Source: Campylobacter upsaliensis
Lineage (GTDB): Bacteria > Campylobacterota > Campylobacteria > Campylobacterales > Campylobacteraceae
Direction: 5' to 3'
Length of the DNA: 64,000 bases
Assembly (NCBI RefSeq): GCF_900637395.1
Contig: NZ_LR134372.1
Coordinates: 372,001-436,000 of the forward strand
The notes beneath the pieces were generated by a model. That model ran no database searches and was not told the origin of the DNA. It saw only the letters and a list, made by a program, of their open reading frames with translations. How positions within the stretch are numbered: the first letter of the stretch is position 1; every line of letters starts with the position of its first letter. Positions 23,954 through 32,352 of the stretch are shown in pieces. The position numbers and the translations under genes are program-made.

Positions 23954-24580
23954 CTAGTTAATGTCTATAATCTCCCCCGCTAGGGCTTTAAGCTCGTTTT
24001 CGCTAAGTTTTTTAAGGTCGATGTTTGTATTATTTGCGTTAAGGGCGTGTTCTAGCAAGTCTTTAGAATAAAGGCTTTTTTGTATGCTTGAAAGCATATT
24101 GATAAGCTTTTCGCTCATAGCGATTAAAGTCGGGTCTGCTTTATAATCTTTTCTTAGCAAACTCATTCTTTTAAGCTCGTGTTTAGCATATAAAAAACTC
24201 TCCATCATATTTTTATGGATAAATTCAGCACTCAAAGCCGCAGTGAGGACCTTATCACTAATCTTTTCTAATTCTAGGTTAAACTCCTCTAAACTAAGGC
24301 TTTCAAAATCTTTTAAATTCTCAATCTTGCTTTTAACGCTATCCTTAATTTTCTGGCTTTGCATATCTAATCTTGTGCCAAATTCCTTTTTTAAAAGCTC
24401 GTTTTTCGTGCTTTCTTTTAACACGCCCTTAACTAACACGCCCTTTTGCCACTTCTCCTTTTCTATCCACTTCATCAAGGTGCGGTAATTAATCTCAAAG
24501 GCTCGGCTGACTTCTTTAGCATTGTCAAAATTGCTTTCATAATGAAGCCTTATTTTTGCTTTGAGTTTTAGATCTATCAT
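23954..24580 (-). CDS. terS: Putative terminase small subunit (HTH DNA-binding)
   Basis: 208 residues. The N-terminus has a helix-turn-helix, AKEVSRAFEINYRTLMKWIE (about residues 21-40), as in phage terminase small subunits that recognise the packaging site. The rest is helical and charged, suitable for oligomerisation. It is the last gene of a three-gene minus-strand unit, following the 24581-25087 gene with no gap. Alternative: a phage transcription regulator with the same DNA-binding fold. Placement beside terL favours the terminase call. Confidence 0.65.
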   Translation of the reverse strand: MIDLKLKAKIRLHYESNFDNAKEVSRAFEINYRTLMKWIEKEKWQKGVLVKGVLKESTKNELLKKEFGTRLDMQSQKIKDSVKSKIENLKDFESLSLEEFNLELEKISDKVLTAALSAEFIHKNMMESFLYAKHELKRMSLLRKDYKADPTLIAMSEKLINMLSSIQKSLYSKDLLEHALNANNTNIDLKKLSENELKALAGEIIDIN

Positions 24581-25087
24581 TTATCGCCTTTGAGGAAAAA
24601 GCCCATTTTCGCTAAAGCTTAAGGCGTTTTGTATGTCTGTATCATCTATGTTAGAAAAGCCGCTTTGACTATAATTAAGCGGATTTAGCCTTTTGCTAAG
24701 CTTGTCAAAATCCTCCTTTTCTTTTCTTTGCATTTTTAAAGCCTTTTGCTGCTCGTTATTTACTCCTGCTGAAGCGTAAGCGGCGGCGTTTTGGGCTTTG
24801 TTTCTAGCTCTTTCTTGCTCTTTGTCTTTTTCAAAATGCGCTAAATTCTTGCCTAAAAGCTCGTTTTGCTTTTGCAGACTATCTTTTTGCAAGGCGTGGA
24901 TTTGCTCTTTTTGTAAATCCGCCTTATCCTCTCTTTTTTCCGCTCTTTGCTCTTTCACAAAAGAGGCAAATTTATCAAACATAGAATTCATTAAAGCTTG
25001 TTGTTTTAAAACGCCATTATGATAAGCCTCTGCGGCTGCTATTGCCACGCTTGCAGGTCCGCTACCTGCTCTTAAATCATTACGCAT
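24581..25087 (-). CDS. Charged coiled-coil phage protein, 168 residues
   Basis: No family is recognised. The N-terminus is alanine-rich (SVAIAAAEAYHNG) and residues about 45-125 are a highly charged Lys/Glu/Gln helix. ATG at 25087 is chosen because AAGGAC lies 6 nt upstream and it overlaps the stop of the preceding gene by 8 nt (ATGCGTAA), giving translational coupling. It could be an internal virion or head-assembly protein; context only. Confidence 0.6.
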   Translation of the reverse strand: MRNDLRAGSGPASVAIAAAEAYHNGVLKQQALMNSMFDKFASFVKEQRAEKREDKADLQKEQIHALQKDSLQKQNELLGKNLAHFEKDKEQERARNKAQNAAAYASAGVNNEQQKALKMQRKEKEDFDKLSKRLNPLNYSQSGFSNIDDTDIQNALSFSENGLFPQRR

Positions 25088-25325
25088 TGCTTGTCCTTTT
25101 AAAAAGGGTGTTTTTATAGTCAAAATAGCGCGCCCCCTCGCCCTCACTCATCAAAATCACATCGCCTTTTGTGAAAATATAATCCTTACCTTTGCTATCT
25201 TTATGATGATAAGGCTCATCGCCTATATATAAAAACTTGGCTAAATCCACATAAATTTCTTTATTTTTTTTGCTTGGCTTACTTTCTTTAAGCTCGTTTT
25301 CTAAGACTTCTTTTTTACCTGGCAT
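25080..25325 (-). CDS. Small phage protein, 81 residues
   Basis: Lysine-rich N-terminus, then YVDLAKFLYIGDEPYHHKD and a short beta-rich end. AAAGGAT lies upstream of the ATG. First gene of the three-gene minus-strand unit (25325 down to 23954). No family is recognised. Confidence 0.6.
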   Translation of the reverse strand: MPGKKEVLENELKESKPSKKNKEIYVDLAKFLYIGDEPYHHKDSKGKDYIFTKGDVILMSEGEGARYFDYKNTLFKRTSNA

Positions 25326-25593
25326 TTTTATCCTTTCTTAATAAATTAAGTAAAAATATAAAAAAGCTCTTTTGTAAAAAAGGCTTAAAAAGCTTAAATT
25401 AAGAAAAGTTAAGGGAGTTTTTATACTTTAAAGATAAATTACAAAGTTATAAATGAATGATATTCTTTTTGCTCTTTTTGCTTGATAATTTGCTCTTTAA
25501 AGCTTAAATGAGCGAGTGGTATTTTAAAGTATAGCCTAGCTTCATTACTCTGCTTAAATGCGAAATTTTAACGAAAGAAAATAAATAAAAGCC

Positions 25594-25629
25594 TTAAGCC
25601 TTTTTTTAAAGCCTTTGCAGGGGTAAAGT
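25594..25629 (+). promoter_or_regulatory. T7-tract phage promoter element in a divergent intergenic region
   Basis: TTAAGCC plus seven Ts (25594-25607) with TAAAGT 17 nt after the last T (25624-25629), 30 nt before the ATG at 25660. The 334-bp region 25326-25659 separates the minus-strand terminase unit from plus-strand head genes; apart from this element it is AT-rich with no clear feature. Confidence 0.5.
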
Positions 25630-25659
25630 TAGCTTAAAAAGTGTTTTAAAAGGATAAAT

Positions 25660-25989
25660 ATGGACTTAATGCCACCTATAAATAATGCAGAAAAAGCGGC
25701 AAATGAAAGCGGTTTATGGACTAAATTTAGCAATTATTTAGGCAGTGATAATTTTGCAAATTTTGGTAAAGGTATGCAAGGCGTGGGAGCAATAGCAAGT
25801 ATAGGGACAAATATTTATGGCATTTTTCAAAGTAACAAAGCCTTAAAAATGCAAAAAAGAGCCTTAGCAAATGCCGAAAAGCAGCAGTCCATAGAAAACG
25901 CAAGATATGATAAAAGAGAAAAGGAAAGAGATGAGGCGACTGATATGGTGATGAGTGGGGCGGGGCTTTTGGATACAAGCAGGGTTTAG
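25660..25989 (+). CDS. Small phage protein with glycine-rich hydrophobic segment, 109 residues
   Basis: Residues about 37-57 (GKGMQGVGAIASIGTNIYGIF) form a weakly hydrophobic glycine/alanine helix. Charged helix with many Lys, Arg and Glu residues follows. The segment resembles those of internal or ejection proteins but no family is recognised. Ribosome binding site AAAAGGAT is 7 nt upstream. It is a single-gene unit between a T7-tract promoter and an A-type terminator. Confidence 0.6.
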   Translation: MDLMPPINNAEKAANESGLWTKFSNYLGSDNFANFGKGMQGVGAIASIGTNIYGIFQSNKALKMQKRALANAEKQQSIENARYDKREKERDEATDMVMSGAGLLDTSRV

Positions 25990-26092
25990 ATTTGCAAGAA
26001 ATTTAAAACCCTTACGCAAGGGTGAGTTTAAGCGTGAATTTAAAACGCTTTTATTTAGGGCTTATTTTAAACCCTTACTTACTCAGCAAGAG

Positions 26093-26137
26093 TTATCCAC
26101 AAGCGAAGCTTAAACGCTTAAAAGCGTTTTTTCACTT
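26093..26137 (+). terminator. A-type hairpin with TTATCCACA box
   Basis: TTATCCACA (26093-26101), outer stem AAGCGA/TCACTT with one G-U pair, inner stem AAACGCTT/AAGCGTTT followed by Ts. It lies 104 bp after the 25660 gene. Confidence 0.65.
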
Positions 26138-26213
26138 GGGCTAAATTGCTTCGCTATGAAAGGCTTTGATTTTCTTTAGAAAGTGCTTAAAATGGGTTTT
26201 AGGCAAAATTTGG

Positions 26214-26294
26214 CAAATCCGCAGGATTTGGGCGGGTCGTGCCTTTAGCTTTTGTTACTTTTAGGCGAAATCGCATTTCGCCGCTAAAAAGTAA
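26214..26294 (+). promoter_or_regulatory. C and B hairpin leader upstream of the 26313 gene
   Basis: C hairpin CAAATCC/GGATTTG (26214-26230), then GGGCGGG and CTTTAG. B hairpin (26254-26294) has the TTACTTTTA/TAAAAAGTAA form with inner GGCGAAAT/ATTTCGCC, identical in form to the giant-gene leader. Confidence 0.6.
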
Positions 26295-26312
26295 ATAAAA
26301 AAGGACAAAAAT

Positions 26313-27059
26313 ATGACAAAACGCTTTAATTTTTGGGATCATTTTAACGAGGCTTACACGCATTTAGAAAAAAAGCATAAAAGCCGTTTGACCGATGATA
26401 AATTAGTCTCTTTTGCAAGTGAGTTAGCCTTAAAATTAGTCGAAATCGACTTTAAAGAAAAGGAAAACGCTTATAATTATGAAAAAGCCGAAGCCGAGAT
26501 TAAAAACCTAATCTTACAAAGCAAAACGCAAAATGAAGCCTTACAAATAGAAAAGCTTAAAAGCCTAGTGCAAGCGCACGCTATGTTACTTAGTGTAGGA
26601 GATAATGCGGCGATTAATAAGGCAAATGCGGTGGTGAGCTTTTTAAATGTGGTCGGTAATGCAAGTAATGAAAAAATGGTCGCTTCTTATACAAATCAAG
26701 TTATGACGCTTATTAATCAAATCTCAAATAAAGATATGAGTGCGGATTATAAGCCGCTTTTAGACAAGATTAAAGAACTAGCAAATGAGGGCTTTGAGGA
26801 CGGCAGAGGCGTTAAGGAGCTTGGCATAATATGCCCTAGAGTTAAGCTTAGGATTAATGAAGCGGTCGAAATCAACGCTTATACGATGTATGCAAATAAG
26901 GAGCATTATTTTGAGCTTGAGGGGCGTAGGTATGAGGGGACTTGCCTTTTTTTCATCAGTGAAGCGGCGGGGGAATTTGAGCTAAGTTTTAAAGCAAGAA
27001 ATCATAAAAACGAGCTTTTAAGCACGAGTATAAAACTTAGAGTTATCGAGGAAAATTAA
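26313..27059 (+). CDS. Unknown phage head-region protein, 248 residues
   Basis: The first 165 residues are helical and coiled-coil-like. The last 80 (from about IICPRVKLRINEAVEINAY) look like a beta sandwich similar in rhythm to Ig-like domains. No family is recognised. The ribosome binding site AAGGAC is 7 nt before the ATG. It lies just before the scaffold and capsid genes, so a structural or accessory head protein is likely, but this is context only. Confidence 0.6.
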   Translation: MTKRFNFWDHFNEAYTHLEKKHKSRLTDDKLVSFASELALKLVEIDFKEKENAYNYEKAEAEIKNLILQSKTQNEALQIEKLKSLVQAHAMLLSVGDNAAINKANAVVSFLNVVGNASNEKMVASYTNQVMTLINQISNKDMSADYKPLLDKIKELANEGFEDGRGVKELGIICPRVKLRINEAVEINAYTMYANKEHYFELEGRRYEGTCLFFISEAAGEFELSFKARNHKNELLSTSIKLRVIEEN

Positions 27060-27065
27060 AAAGCT

Positions 27066-27101
27066 TTAAGCCTTTTTTTAAAATCCTCTTAAAGCTATCT
27101 T
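27066..27101 (+). promoter_or_regulatory. T7-tract phage promoter element ahead of the scaffold gene
   Basis: TTAAGCC plus seven Ts (27066-27079) and TATCTT (27096-27101), 17 nt after the last T. The -10 region AAGCTATCTTTT and the following ACAAATT are shared with the 37515 copy. Confidence 0.55.
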
Positions 27102-27127
27102 TTCACAAATTACAAAAAGGAGCAAGT

Positions 27128-27676
27128 ATGGACGAAGCAGCACAAAGTCCCTTAAATGACGATGAAGCACGCTTAGCGGTTTTAGAAAATGAAATCAGCC
27201 AAGCCGAAGCGAGTTTAGAGCAAGACTTTGCAAGTTTTGCCGCTGAAAAATTAGCCAGTGATGAGAGTTTGGAGGAGCTATATTTCGAGGATAAAGAGGA
27301 GTTTATTAAGCAGATTTTGCATTTGCAAAACGAGTTTTTAAAATCCTTGCAAAATAAGGTCGATGAGGCAAATGAGCTAAGGGGTCAAATAGGGCAAAAA
27401 AAAGCGTTTGATAATATCCAAGCCGCAGCTGATGCTTTTGATGAGCGTAATTTAGGCGTTAGCTCTGATGAGCTTTTGGACTTTTTTCAAAAGGATTTAA
27501 GCCCTAGAGCTAAGGCGAATTTAGAAAGCTTAGAGCCTAGTGCCTTTTTTGAGGAGCTTTACAAGCTTTATCAAGGTGAAACGCAGGAGCAAAGTGAGGA
27601 ACTCCCGCAAAGGCTTAATGCAAGTAGTGCAAGTGTGGAAAGTGGGGGGGATAGTCTTGTAACGCAGAGATTTTAA
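27128..27676 (+). CDS. Putative capsid scaffolding protein, 182 residues
   Basis: Very acidic, almost all helical, with coiled-coil heptads at about residues 15-95 and a low-complexity Ser/Glu C-terminus. Size, charge and position directly before the major capsid gene are those of phage scaffold proteins, which direct procapsid assembly and then leave or are cleaved. No sequence signature is decisive. Good ribosome binding site AAAGGAG, 5 nt before ATG. Confidence 0.6.
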   Translation: MDEAAQSPLNDDEARLAVLENEISQAEASLEQDFASFAAEKLASDESLEELYFEDKEEFIKQILHLQNEFLKSLQNKVDEANELRGQIGQKKAFDNIQAAADAFDERNLGVSSDELLDFFQKDLSPRAKANLESLEPSAFFEELYKLYQGETQEQSEELPQRLNASSASVESGGDSLVTQRF

Positions 27677-27767
27677 AAGCTTTGGGGGTTGTGGTCGGGG
27701 TTGGCTTGGGTGAGAATTTAAGGCTTTTTTAGGTGCTTATTTTAAACCCTTACTTATTCAGCAAGGG

Positions 27768-27813
27768 TTATCCACTTTAGAAACTTGAAAGCTTTACAGC
27801 TTTCTTTTCTAAA
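27768..27813 (+). terminator. A-type hairpin with alternative outer stem
   Basis: TTATCCAC (27768-27775), then outer stem TTTAGAAA/TTTCTAAA in place of AAGTGA/TCACTT, and inner stem GAAAGC/GCTTTC. The flanks (TTATCCAC before, GGGCTAAATTGCTT after) are the same as in the other A hairpins, so both strands of the stem were exchanged together. Confidence 0.65.
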
Positions 27814-27936
27814 GGGCTAAATTGCTTCATTGCATAAGGTTTAAAATAAGCTTGGAAAGCAAATTTAAGGTGAGAATTCAAAAGGGTGCTTAAAGGGAAA
27901 TTTAAAGTCTTTGCTAATTCGGCAAGAGTTAAGCAC

Positions 27937-27975
27937 TTTAGAAACTTGAAACGCTTAAGGCGTTTCTTTTCTAAA
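27937..27975 (+). terminator. Second A-type hairpin in tandem
   Basis: A further copy with the TTTAGAA-type outer stem and inner stem GAAACGC/GCGTTTC. Its box is diverged to TTAAGCAC. The 400-bp gap 27677-28076 thus holds two A elements and neither a C nor a B hairpin. Confidence 0.6.
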
Positions 27976-28076
27976 GGCTTAAATTACCTCATTACGCAAA
28001 ACTTTAAATTTCTTAAAAGCTCTTTTGCAATTCTCTTGGAAAGTGAATTTAAAGGTATAAAAAGGAAATTCAAAAA

Positions 28077-29258
28077 ATGTTAGATAGTTTAAACAAAATC
28101 AATTTAGCAGCGTGGAGAGAAAATCCAAATGTCGCGGTAGAAATCGCAAGAACGATAGAAAATGCAAGTTGGCAAAAAAGCCCTTTTGCGCCTTTTATGG
28201 GTAGGGGGCAAGATAGAGGGGTAAGAACCTATAATGTCAAGGATTCTAACCCTTATCGCCCTAGACTTAAAGCACAATTAACAGGCGACGGCGTGAGAGG
28301 AAATGCGGACTTTGAAACAAATTTCGATAATTTAGAAATTTTAAGTCAAACGGTGTATCCTTTAATCATAGGAAATTCCATTAAAAGCCCTGTTAAGCAA
28401 TACACGCAAATAGAGCAAATCGACTTCATCAAAGAAGCGACTGAAAGCCTTACCGACTGGATACAAGATAAAAGGGACAGGGCTTTCATCACGGCTTTAA
28501 GTAATGATTTAAGCAATGTCGTAGTTTGTGATAAAAACGGCACAGGTTATAAGGATACCACAGCAGAAAATAGCGTTTTAGAAGCGAGTAAAAAAACGAC
28601 TAAGGGCGATGTGTGTAATGTCAAAGCCTTACGCCGTGCAATTTTTATGGCAAGAAGTGGGATAAATTATAAAAACAAAGAAGCCTTTCCTATCAAGCCT
28701 ATAAGAAGTAATATGCACTCAGTAGGAGGCATTGAAGTTACAAATTATTCTTACCTTATCTTGCTTGATACTTACCAAGCAAATCAGCTTAAAAACGACC
28801 CTGAGTGGATAGCGATGCAAAAAGTCGGTATAAGAGGTGAGAAAAATAACCTTTTCACTGGCTTAGTGGGTATCATCGATGAATGTCCTGTGATTGATAT
28901 GGGTGTATGGACTAAGATGCAAGTGGGTTTGCTTAATAGTGAAATTAGCGATAGCGATTTTATCTCTAATATTAACGAACAAAATGTCGGCGGAAATTTA
29001 ACTCCCCCTTCAGCCTATGCAAATACTCAACCTGTATCAATAGGCTTTTTAATCGGTGCTTCAGCTTTGGTAATGGTAGGAAGTGATACGCCTAGCTTTT
29101 ACATCGATGAAAGTCAAGACGCAGGGCGTAAGGTCGTTTGCGGTGTGGATAGGCTTATGGCGATAGCTAAGGCGAAATTTGAAAATGCAAGTGGGGCGTT
29201 AAGTGCTTATGCAAATACGGATTTTTCTACCATAGGCATTATTTCAAGTAAGGAGTAA
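28077..29258 (+). CDS. Major capsid protein, N4 gp56-like
   Basis: 393 residues that would form the phage head. The N-terminal WRENPNVAVEIARTIENASW and FAPFMGRGQDRGVRTYNV pattern, the central FIKEATESLTDWIQDKRDRAF segment and the length fit the N4-gp56 family of HK97-fold capsid proteins as I know it. Position after the putative scaffold agrees. Ribosome binding site AAAAGGAAA is upstream of ATG. An A-type terminator follows 82 bp after the stop, so it is a single-gene transcript by this reading. Confidence 0.8.
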   Translation: MLDSLNKINLAAWRENPNVAVEIARTIENASWQKSPFAPFMGRGQDRGVRTYNVKDSNPYRPRLKAQLTGDGVRGNADFETNFDNLEILSQTVYPLIIGNSIKSPVKQYTQIEQIDFIKEATESLTDWIQDKRDRAFITALSNDLSNVVVCDKNGTGYKDTTAENSVLEASKKTTKGDVCNVKALRRAIFMARSGINYKNKEAFPIKPIRSNMHSVGGIEVTNYSYLILLDTYQANQLKNDPEWIAMQKVGIRGEKNNLFTGLVGIIDECPVIDMGVWTKMQVGLLNSEISDSDFISNINEQNVGGNLTPPSAYANTQPVSIGFLIGASALVMVGSDTPSFYIDESQDAGRKVVCGVDRLMAIAKAKFENASGALSAYANTDFSTIGIISSKE

Positions 29259-29340
29259 GTGGGCTTTAGGCGTTTTGTTTAGGTGAGAATTCAAAAACTC
29301 TTTTAGATGAAATTTAAAACGCTTTCACACTCAGCAAGGG

Positions 29341-29386
29341 TTATCCACAAGTGAAGCTTAAAACCCTGACGGGTTTTTTTTCACTT
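29341..29386 (+). terminator. A-type hairpin with TTATCCACA box
   Basis: TTATCCACA (29341-29349), outer stem AAGTGA/TCACTT, inner stem AAAACCC-TGAC-GGGTTTT plus Ts, identical to the copy after the portal gene. It terminates the capsid gene by inference. Confidence 0.7.
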
Positions 29387-29452
29387 GGGCTAAATTGCTT
29401 CGTTATGAAAGGTTTTAAATTTCTTGGAAAGTGAATTTAAAGCAAAACACGG

Positions 29453-29531
29453 CTTTTTGCAGAGCAAAAAGGGACGGCGTGAGCTTTAGGTTTGCTACTT
29501 TAGCGGAGCTTTGCTTCGCGGTGAAAAGAAC
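29453..29531 (+). promoter_or_regulatory. C hairpin and chimeric B hairpin
   Basis: C hairpin CTTTTTGC-AGA-GCAAAAAG (29453-29471). The B element (29494-29531) has a CTACTTT left arm but an AAAAGAAC right arm, so the outer stem is broken while the inner GCG/CGC stem stays. The 310-bp gap 29259-29568 is filled by A, C and B elements. Confidence 0.55.
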
Positions 29532-29568
29532 ATTAAAAAAGTAAATAAAAAAAAGGAAAAGGATTAAA

Positions 29569-29952
29569 ATGCAACAAAGAGTAAAAAATATCGCTTATTT
29601 AAGTGAAGTGGTGGTTGATTTGGCGACTTTAGATGTTACAAAGGGTTTAGAGGTGATTATGCTGCCAAAGGGTGCTAGTGTGTTAAGTGTGAAAATGGAG
29701 GTTTTAGAGCTGCCTAGAGATAGCATTACAGAGACTTTAACGCTTTCTTTGCAAAAAAATGGGCTTAAATTCTTTGAAAATGCACAAATTGCAAAAAATG
29801 CAAATGATAAGAAATTTTTAACAAGTAATATTCACACAACTATCGATTTTAACGATGTTTTGGTGCTTAAGCCTAGTGCTGCGATTAGTGGGGGCTTGGT
29901 AAAAGTTAAGGCGCATTTTTATAATCCTAGTGAGATTTTAGCCGAGCTTTGA
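29569..29952 (+). CDS. Putative head decoration/accessory protein, 127 residues
   Basis: Beta-rich protein (VVVDLATLDVTKGLEVIML at the start) directly after the capsid gene. Size and position suit a capsid cement or decoration protein. No family is recognised with certainty. Ribosome binding site AAAAGGAT, 5 nt before ATG. Confidence 0.55.
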   Translation: MQQRVKNIAYLSEVVVDLATLDVTKGLEVIMLPKGASVLSVKMEVLELPRDSITETLTLSLQKNGLKFFENAQIAKNANDKKFLTSNIHTTIDFNDVLVLKPSAAISGGLVKVKAHFYNPSEILAEL

Positions 29953-30021
29953 GGGCTTTTAGGTGAGAATTCAAAAAGGTGCTTAAGGTGAAATTTAAAA
30001 CGCTTTCACACTCAACAAGAG

Positions 30022-30064
30022 TTATCCACAAGTGAAGCTTAAAGGCTAACGCCTTTTTTCACTT
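30022..30064 (+). terminator. A-type hairpin with TTATCCACA box
   Basis: TTATCCACA (30022-30030), outer stem AAGTGA/TCACTT, inner stem AAAGGC-TAAC-GCCTTT plus Ts; 70 bp after the 29569 gene. Confidence 0.7.
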
Positions 30065-30172
30065 GGGCTAAATTGTTTCGTTATGAAAGGTTTTAAATTT
30101 CTTAAAAAGCAAATTTAAAGGCGAGAAGTGGGCTTTAGCCTTTAGGTGCAACAAATTTAAAGCAAAACAAGG

Positions 30173-30251
30173 CAAAGGCGTGAGCCTTTGGGCGGGTCGT
30201 GCCTTTAGGTTTGCTACTTTAGCAAAAATCGCATTTTTGCGGTGAAAGTAG
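30173..30251 (+). promoter_or_regulatory. C and B hairpin leader upstream of the 30259 gene
   Basis: C hairpin CAAAGGC/GCCTTTG (30173-30190). B hairpin (30214-30251) pairs CTACTTT/AAAGTAG with inner stem GCAAAAA/TTTTTGC in place of GCGAAAT/ATTTCGC: a clear double-sided change. It ends 7 nt before the start codon, so it would overlap the ribosome-binding region. The 306-bp gap 29953-30258 is filled by A, C and B. Confidence 0.6.
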
Positions 30252-30258
30252 GTTTAAG

Positions 30259-31182
30259 GTGAACTACGAAAATTATATTAATGAAAGTTATGCGGAGAAA
30301 ATAGGCGAAGCAAGCAAGCTTTTAAATGAGGCAAAGGACTTATTAAAGGCTGAAAATATCGATAGCCTTTTAAATGCGAAATTTGCACTTTTAAGCGCGG
30401 AATTAAGAGAGCTTATTATAAACGCCAATGAATTAAAGACAAGCGAATTAAAAGAGCACATTACTTATTATAATCATAACGAATTACAAAAATCTTACGC
30501 GAAAAATAAAGAGGATTTAATAGAGGCTTTAGCCTTACAAATCGACTTTAACGCCCTTTTTGTGGCAAATAAAAATGAATTTATCAATATCACAAAACAA
30601 GAATTTAGCAAAGAATTGCAAAGGCTTTTAAATGAAAATGAAAGCCTAGAAAATGCCATAAATATCTTAAAAGAAAGGGTAGAAAATACCACGCAAAACG
30701 CAAATATTGCTTTAAATGAAAGGCTTGAGAGCCTAGAGCTTGAAAATTTGACAAAAGAGCTTTTAAGAGCAGAAATCACAAGGCTTTCAAACGAGGCTTT
30801 AAAAGAAAATGCGCCCTTTATCTCTAAAGAAAGCGCAAAAGAGCTTTTAACAAATGAGGACTTTTTGGCGAATTTGGTGAGTGATATTTTAAATCATAGC
30901 GTTTTAGCAAGTAAAATCAAATATGAATTAGCCAAAGTGCTTGAAAATATCAATAAACAAGCCCTAGAAAGAGCCTTAAATCATAAAGAGCTTAAAAAAA
31001 TGATGATTTTACAAAATATGATCATCGCTTCACTAAGCTTACAAAATGAGCTTAAAATCATCAGCGAAAATATGGTTTTCATTAATGATTATAAACTCAT
31101 AGAAAAGCGTAAAGAATTCTTAGAAAATTTAGACAAAGAAAACGCAAAACTTCTATTTGAAAACAAATTTAAGGCAGTGTAA
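30259..31182 (+). CDS. All-helical phage virion protein, 307 residues
   Basis: Almost entirely helical and Leu/Glu/Lys-rich, with coiled-coil stretches throughout. No family is recognised. GTG start with AGG 7 nt upstream, directly after the B hairpin. Its stop overlaps the ATG of the next gene (TAATG), so the two are coupled. An internal head or ejection protein is a fair guess from composition and place. Confidence 0.6.
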   Translation: MNYENYINESYAEKIGEASKLLNEAKDLLKAENIDSLLNAKFALLSAELRELIINANELKTSELKEHITYYNHNELQKSYAKNKEDLIEALALQIDFNALFVANKNEFINITKQEFSKELQRLLNENESLENAINILKERVENTTQNANIALNERLESLELENLTKELLRAEITRLSNEALKENAPFISKESAKELLTNEDFLANLVSDILNHSVLASKIKYELAKVLENINKQALERALNHKELKKMMILQNMIIASLSLQNELKIISENMVFINDYKLIEKRKEFLENLDKENAKLLFENKFKAV

Positions 31183-31949
31183 TGGAAGAGTTTTTAATCC
31201 CAGTGCAAGAGCAAGAAATCCTAGAGTTAAAAACACAAAACGAGGCTTTACAAAATGAGCTTTTGCAAAACAACAATTTAGCAAACGAGGCAAAAAGCCC
31301 TTTTAATAATGCTTATGAGCAGTATTTGATGAAAAAGTATTATGGTGATGAGGGACTAAATTTAAAGGCTAAGCAAGATATTAATTTTAAAAGCAGAAGC
31401 ATAAATGAGCCTATTAAGCAATTAGCAAGGATAAATAAGGCTTTAAAGGCGAGTGATGAGGCTTTAAAAAGTGTCGAGGAAGCGGGGATTTCTTACGGAG
31501 CAAATAAGAAGCTAAATAACCTAACAGGCGGCATTTGGGGCATAGGTGAGGAAAATGCCAAGCTTGACAATGCTTTGGCAAATTTTGCCAATATGAGCGG
31601 TCAAGTAACTTCACGAGGCGGCAATAATTCTAATAAAAGTGCTGATGAGCAGCAGCGTTTGCTAGGGCGTGATTTTGCTAGCACAAAAGAAAGGGTCAGC
31701 AGGATAGCCCAAACGCGTAAAAATATTATGGATTATTTCGAGCAAGAAAAGGCAGGGCTTGAGGCTTTAGGATACCGCTTAGATGAAAATTCAAGCTTTA
31801 TGAGAGAATATTTAGAGCAAAAGAAAAAGCAAGAGTATTTAGAAAATAATGGCGGTGCTTTTGATTTTAACGCTTATGAAAAAAGCGTTTATGAGGATTT
31901 TGCCAAGCAAAAAGAGCAAAATGACGGACTTTTAAGGCTTAAGAAGTGA
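31182..31949 (+). CDS. Phage virion-region protein, 255 residues
   Basis: Coiled-coil N-terminus (QEQEILELKTQNEALQNELL), a glycine-containing centre (LTGGIWGIGEENAK) and a charged helical end. Translationally coupled to the preceding gene by a 1-base overlap. No family is recognised; it could be a second internal or ejection protein. Confidence 0.6.
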   Translation: MEEFLIPVQEQEILELKTQNEALQNELLQNNNLANEAKSPFNNAYEQYLMKKYYGDEGLNLKAKQDINFKSRSINEPIKQLARINKALKASDEALKSVEEAGISYGANKKLNNLTGGIWGIGEENAKLDNALANFANMSGQVTSRGGNNSNKSADEQQRLLGRDFASTKERVSRIAQTRKNIMDYFEQEKAGLEALGYRLDENSSFMREYLEQKKKQEYLENNGGAFDFNAYEKSVYEDFAKQKEQNDGLLRLKK

Positions 31950-32084
31950 GAATTCAAAAGGCTTTATTTTGGGTGAGAATTTAAACGCTTTTATTTAGGT
32001 GCTTATTTTAACCTTTATTTAGGAGTGAGTTTAGGTGAGAATTCAAAAAGTCTTTAAGGTGAAAATCAAAACGCTTTCACACTC

Positions 32085-32130
32085 TTATCCACTTTAGAAA
32101 CTTGAAAGCTTTACAGCTTTCTTTTCTAAA
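32085..32130 (+). terminator. A-type hairpin with alternative outer stem
   Basis: TTATCCAC (32085-32092), outer stem TTTAGAAA/TTTCTAAA, inner stem GAAAGC/GCTTTC; the same form as at 27768. It lies 136 bp after the 31182 gene. Confidence 0.65.
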
Positions 32131-32250
32131 GGGCTAAATTGCTTCGTTATGAAAGGCTTTGATTTTCTTAGGAAAGCAAATTCAAAGCTCAACACGGCTT
32201 TACGAGACGGACTGGGCTTTAGGTGTAGTAAGTTTAATGGCGTGATTTGG

Positions 32251-32332
32251 CTAAATGCGGAGCATTTAGGTGGGCGTGCCTTTAGCTTTTGTTACTTTTA
32301 GGCGAAATCGCAATTTCGCCGCTAAAAAGTAA
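32251..32332 (+). promoter_or_regulatory. C and B hairpin leader of the adaptor gene
   Basis: C hairpin CTAAATGC-GGA-GCATTTAG (32251-32269), another two-sided variant, preceded by a truncated C copy near 32195-32220. B hairpin (32291-32332) is the TTACTTTTA form with one extra loop base. The 403-bp gap 31950-32352 holds these and the A hairpin. Confidence 0.6.
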
Positions 32333-32352
32333 ATAAAAAAATAAGGTAAGAA

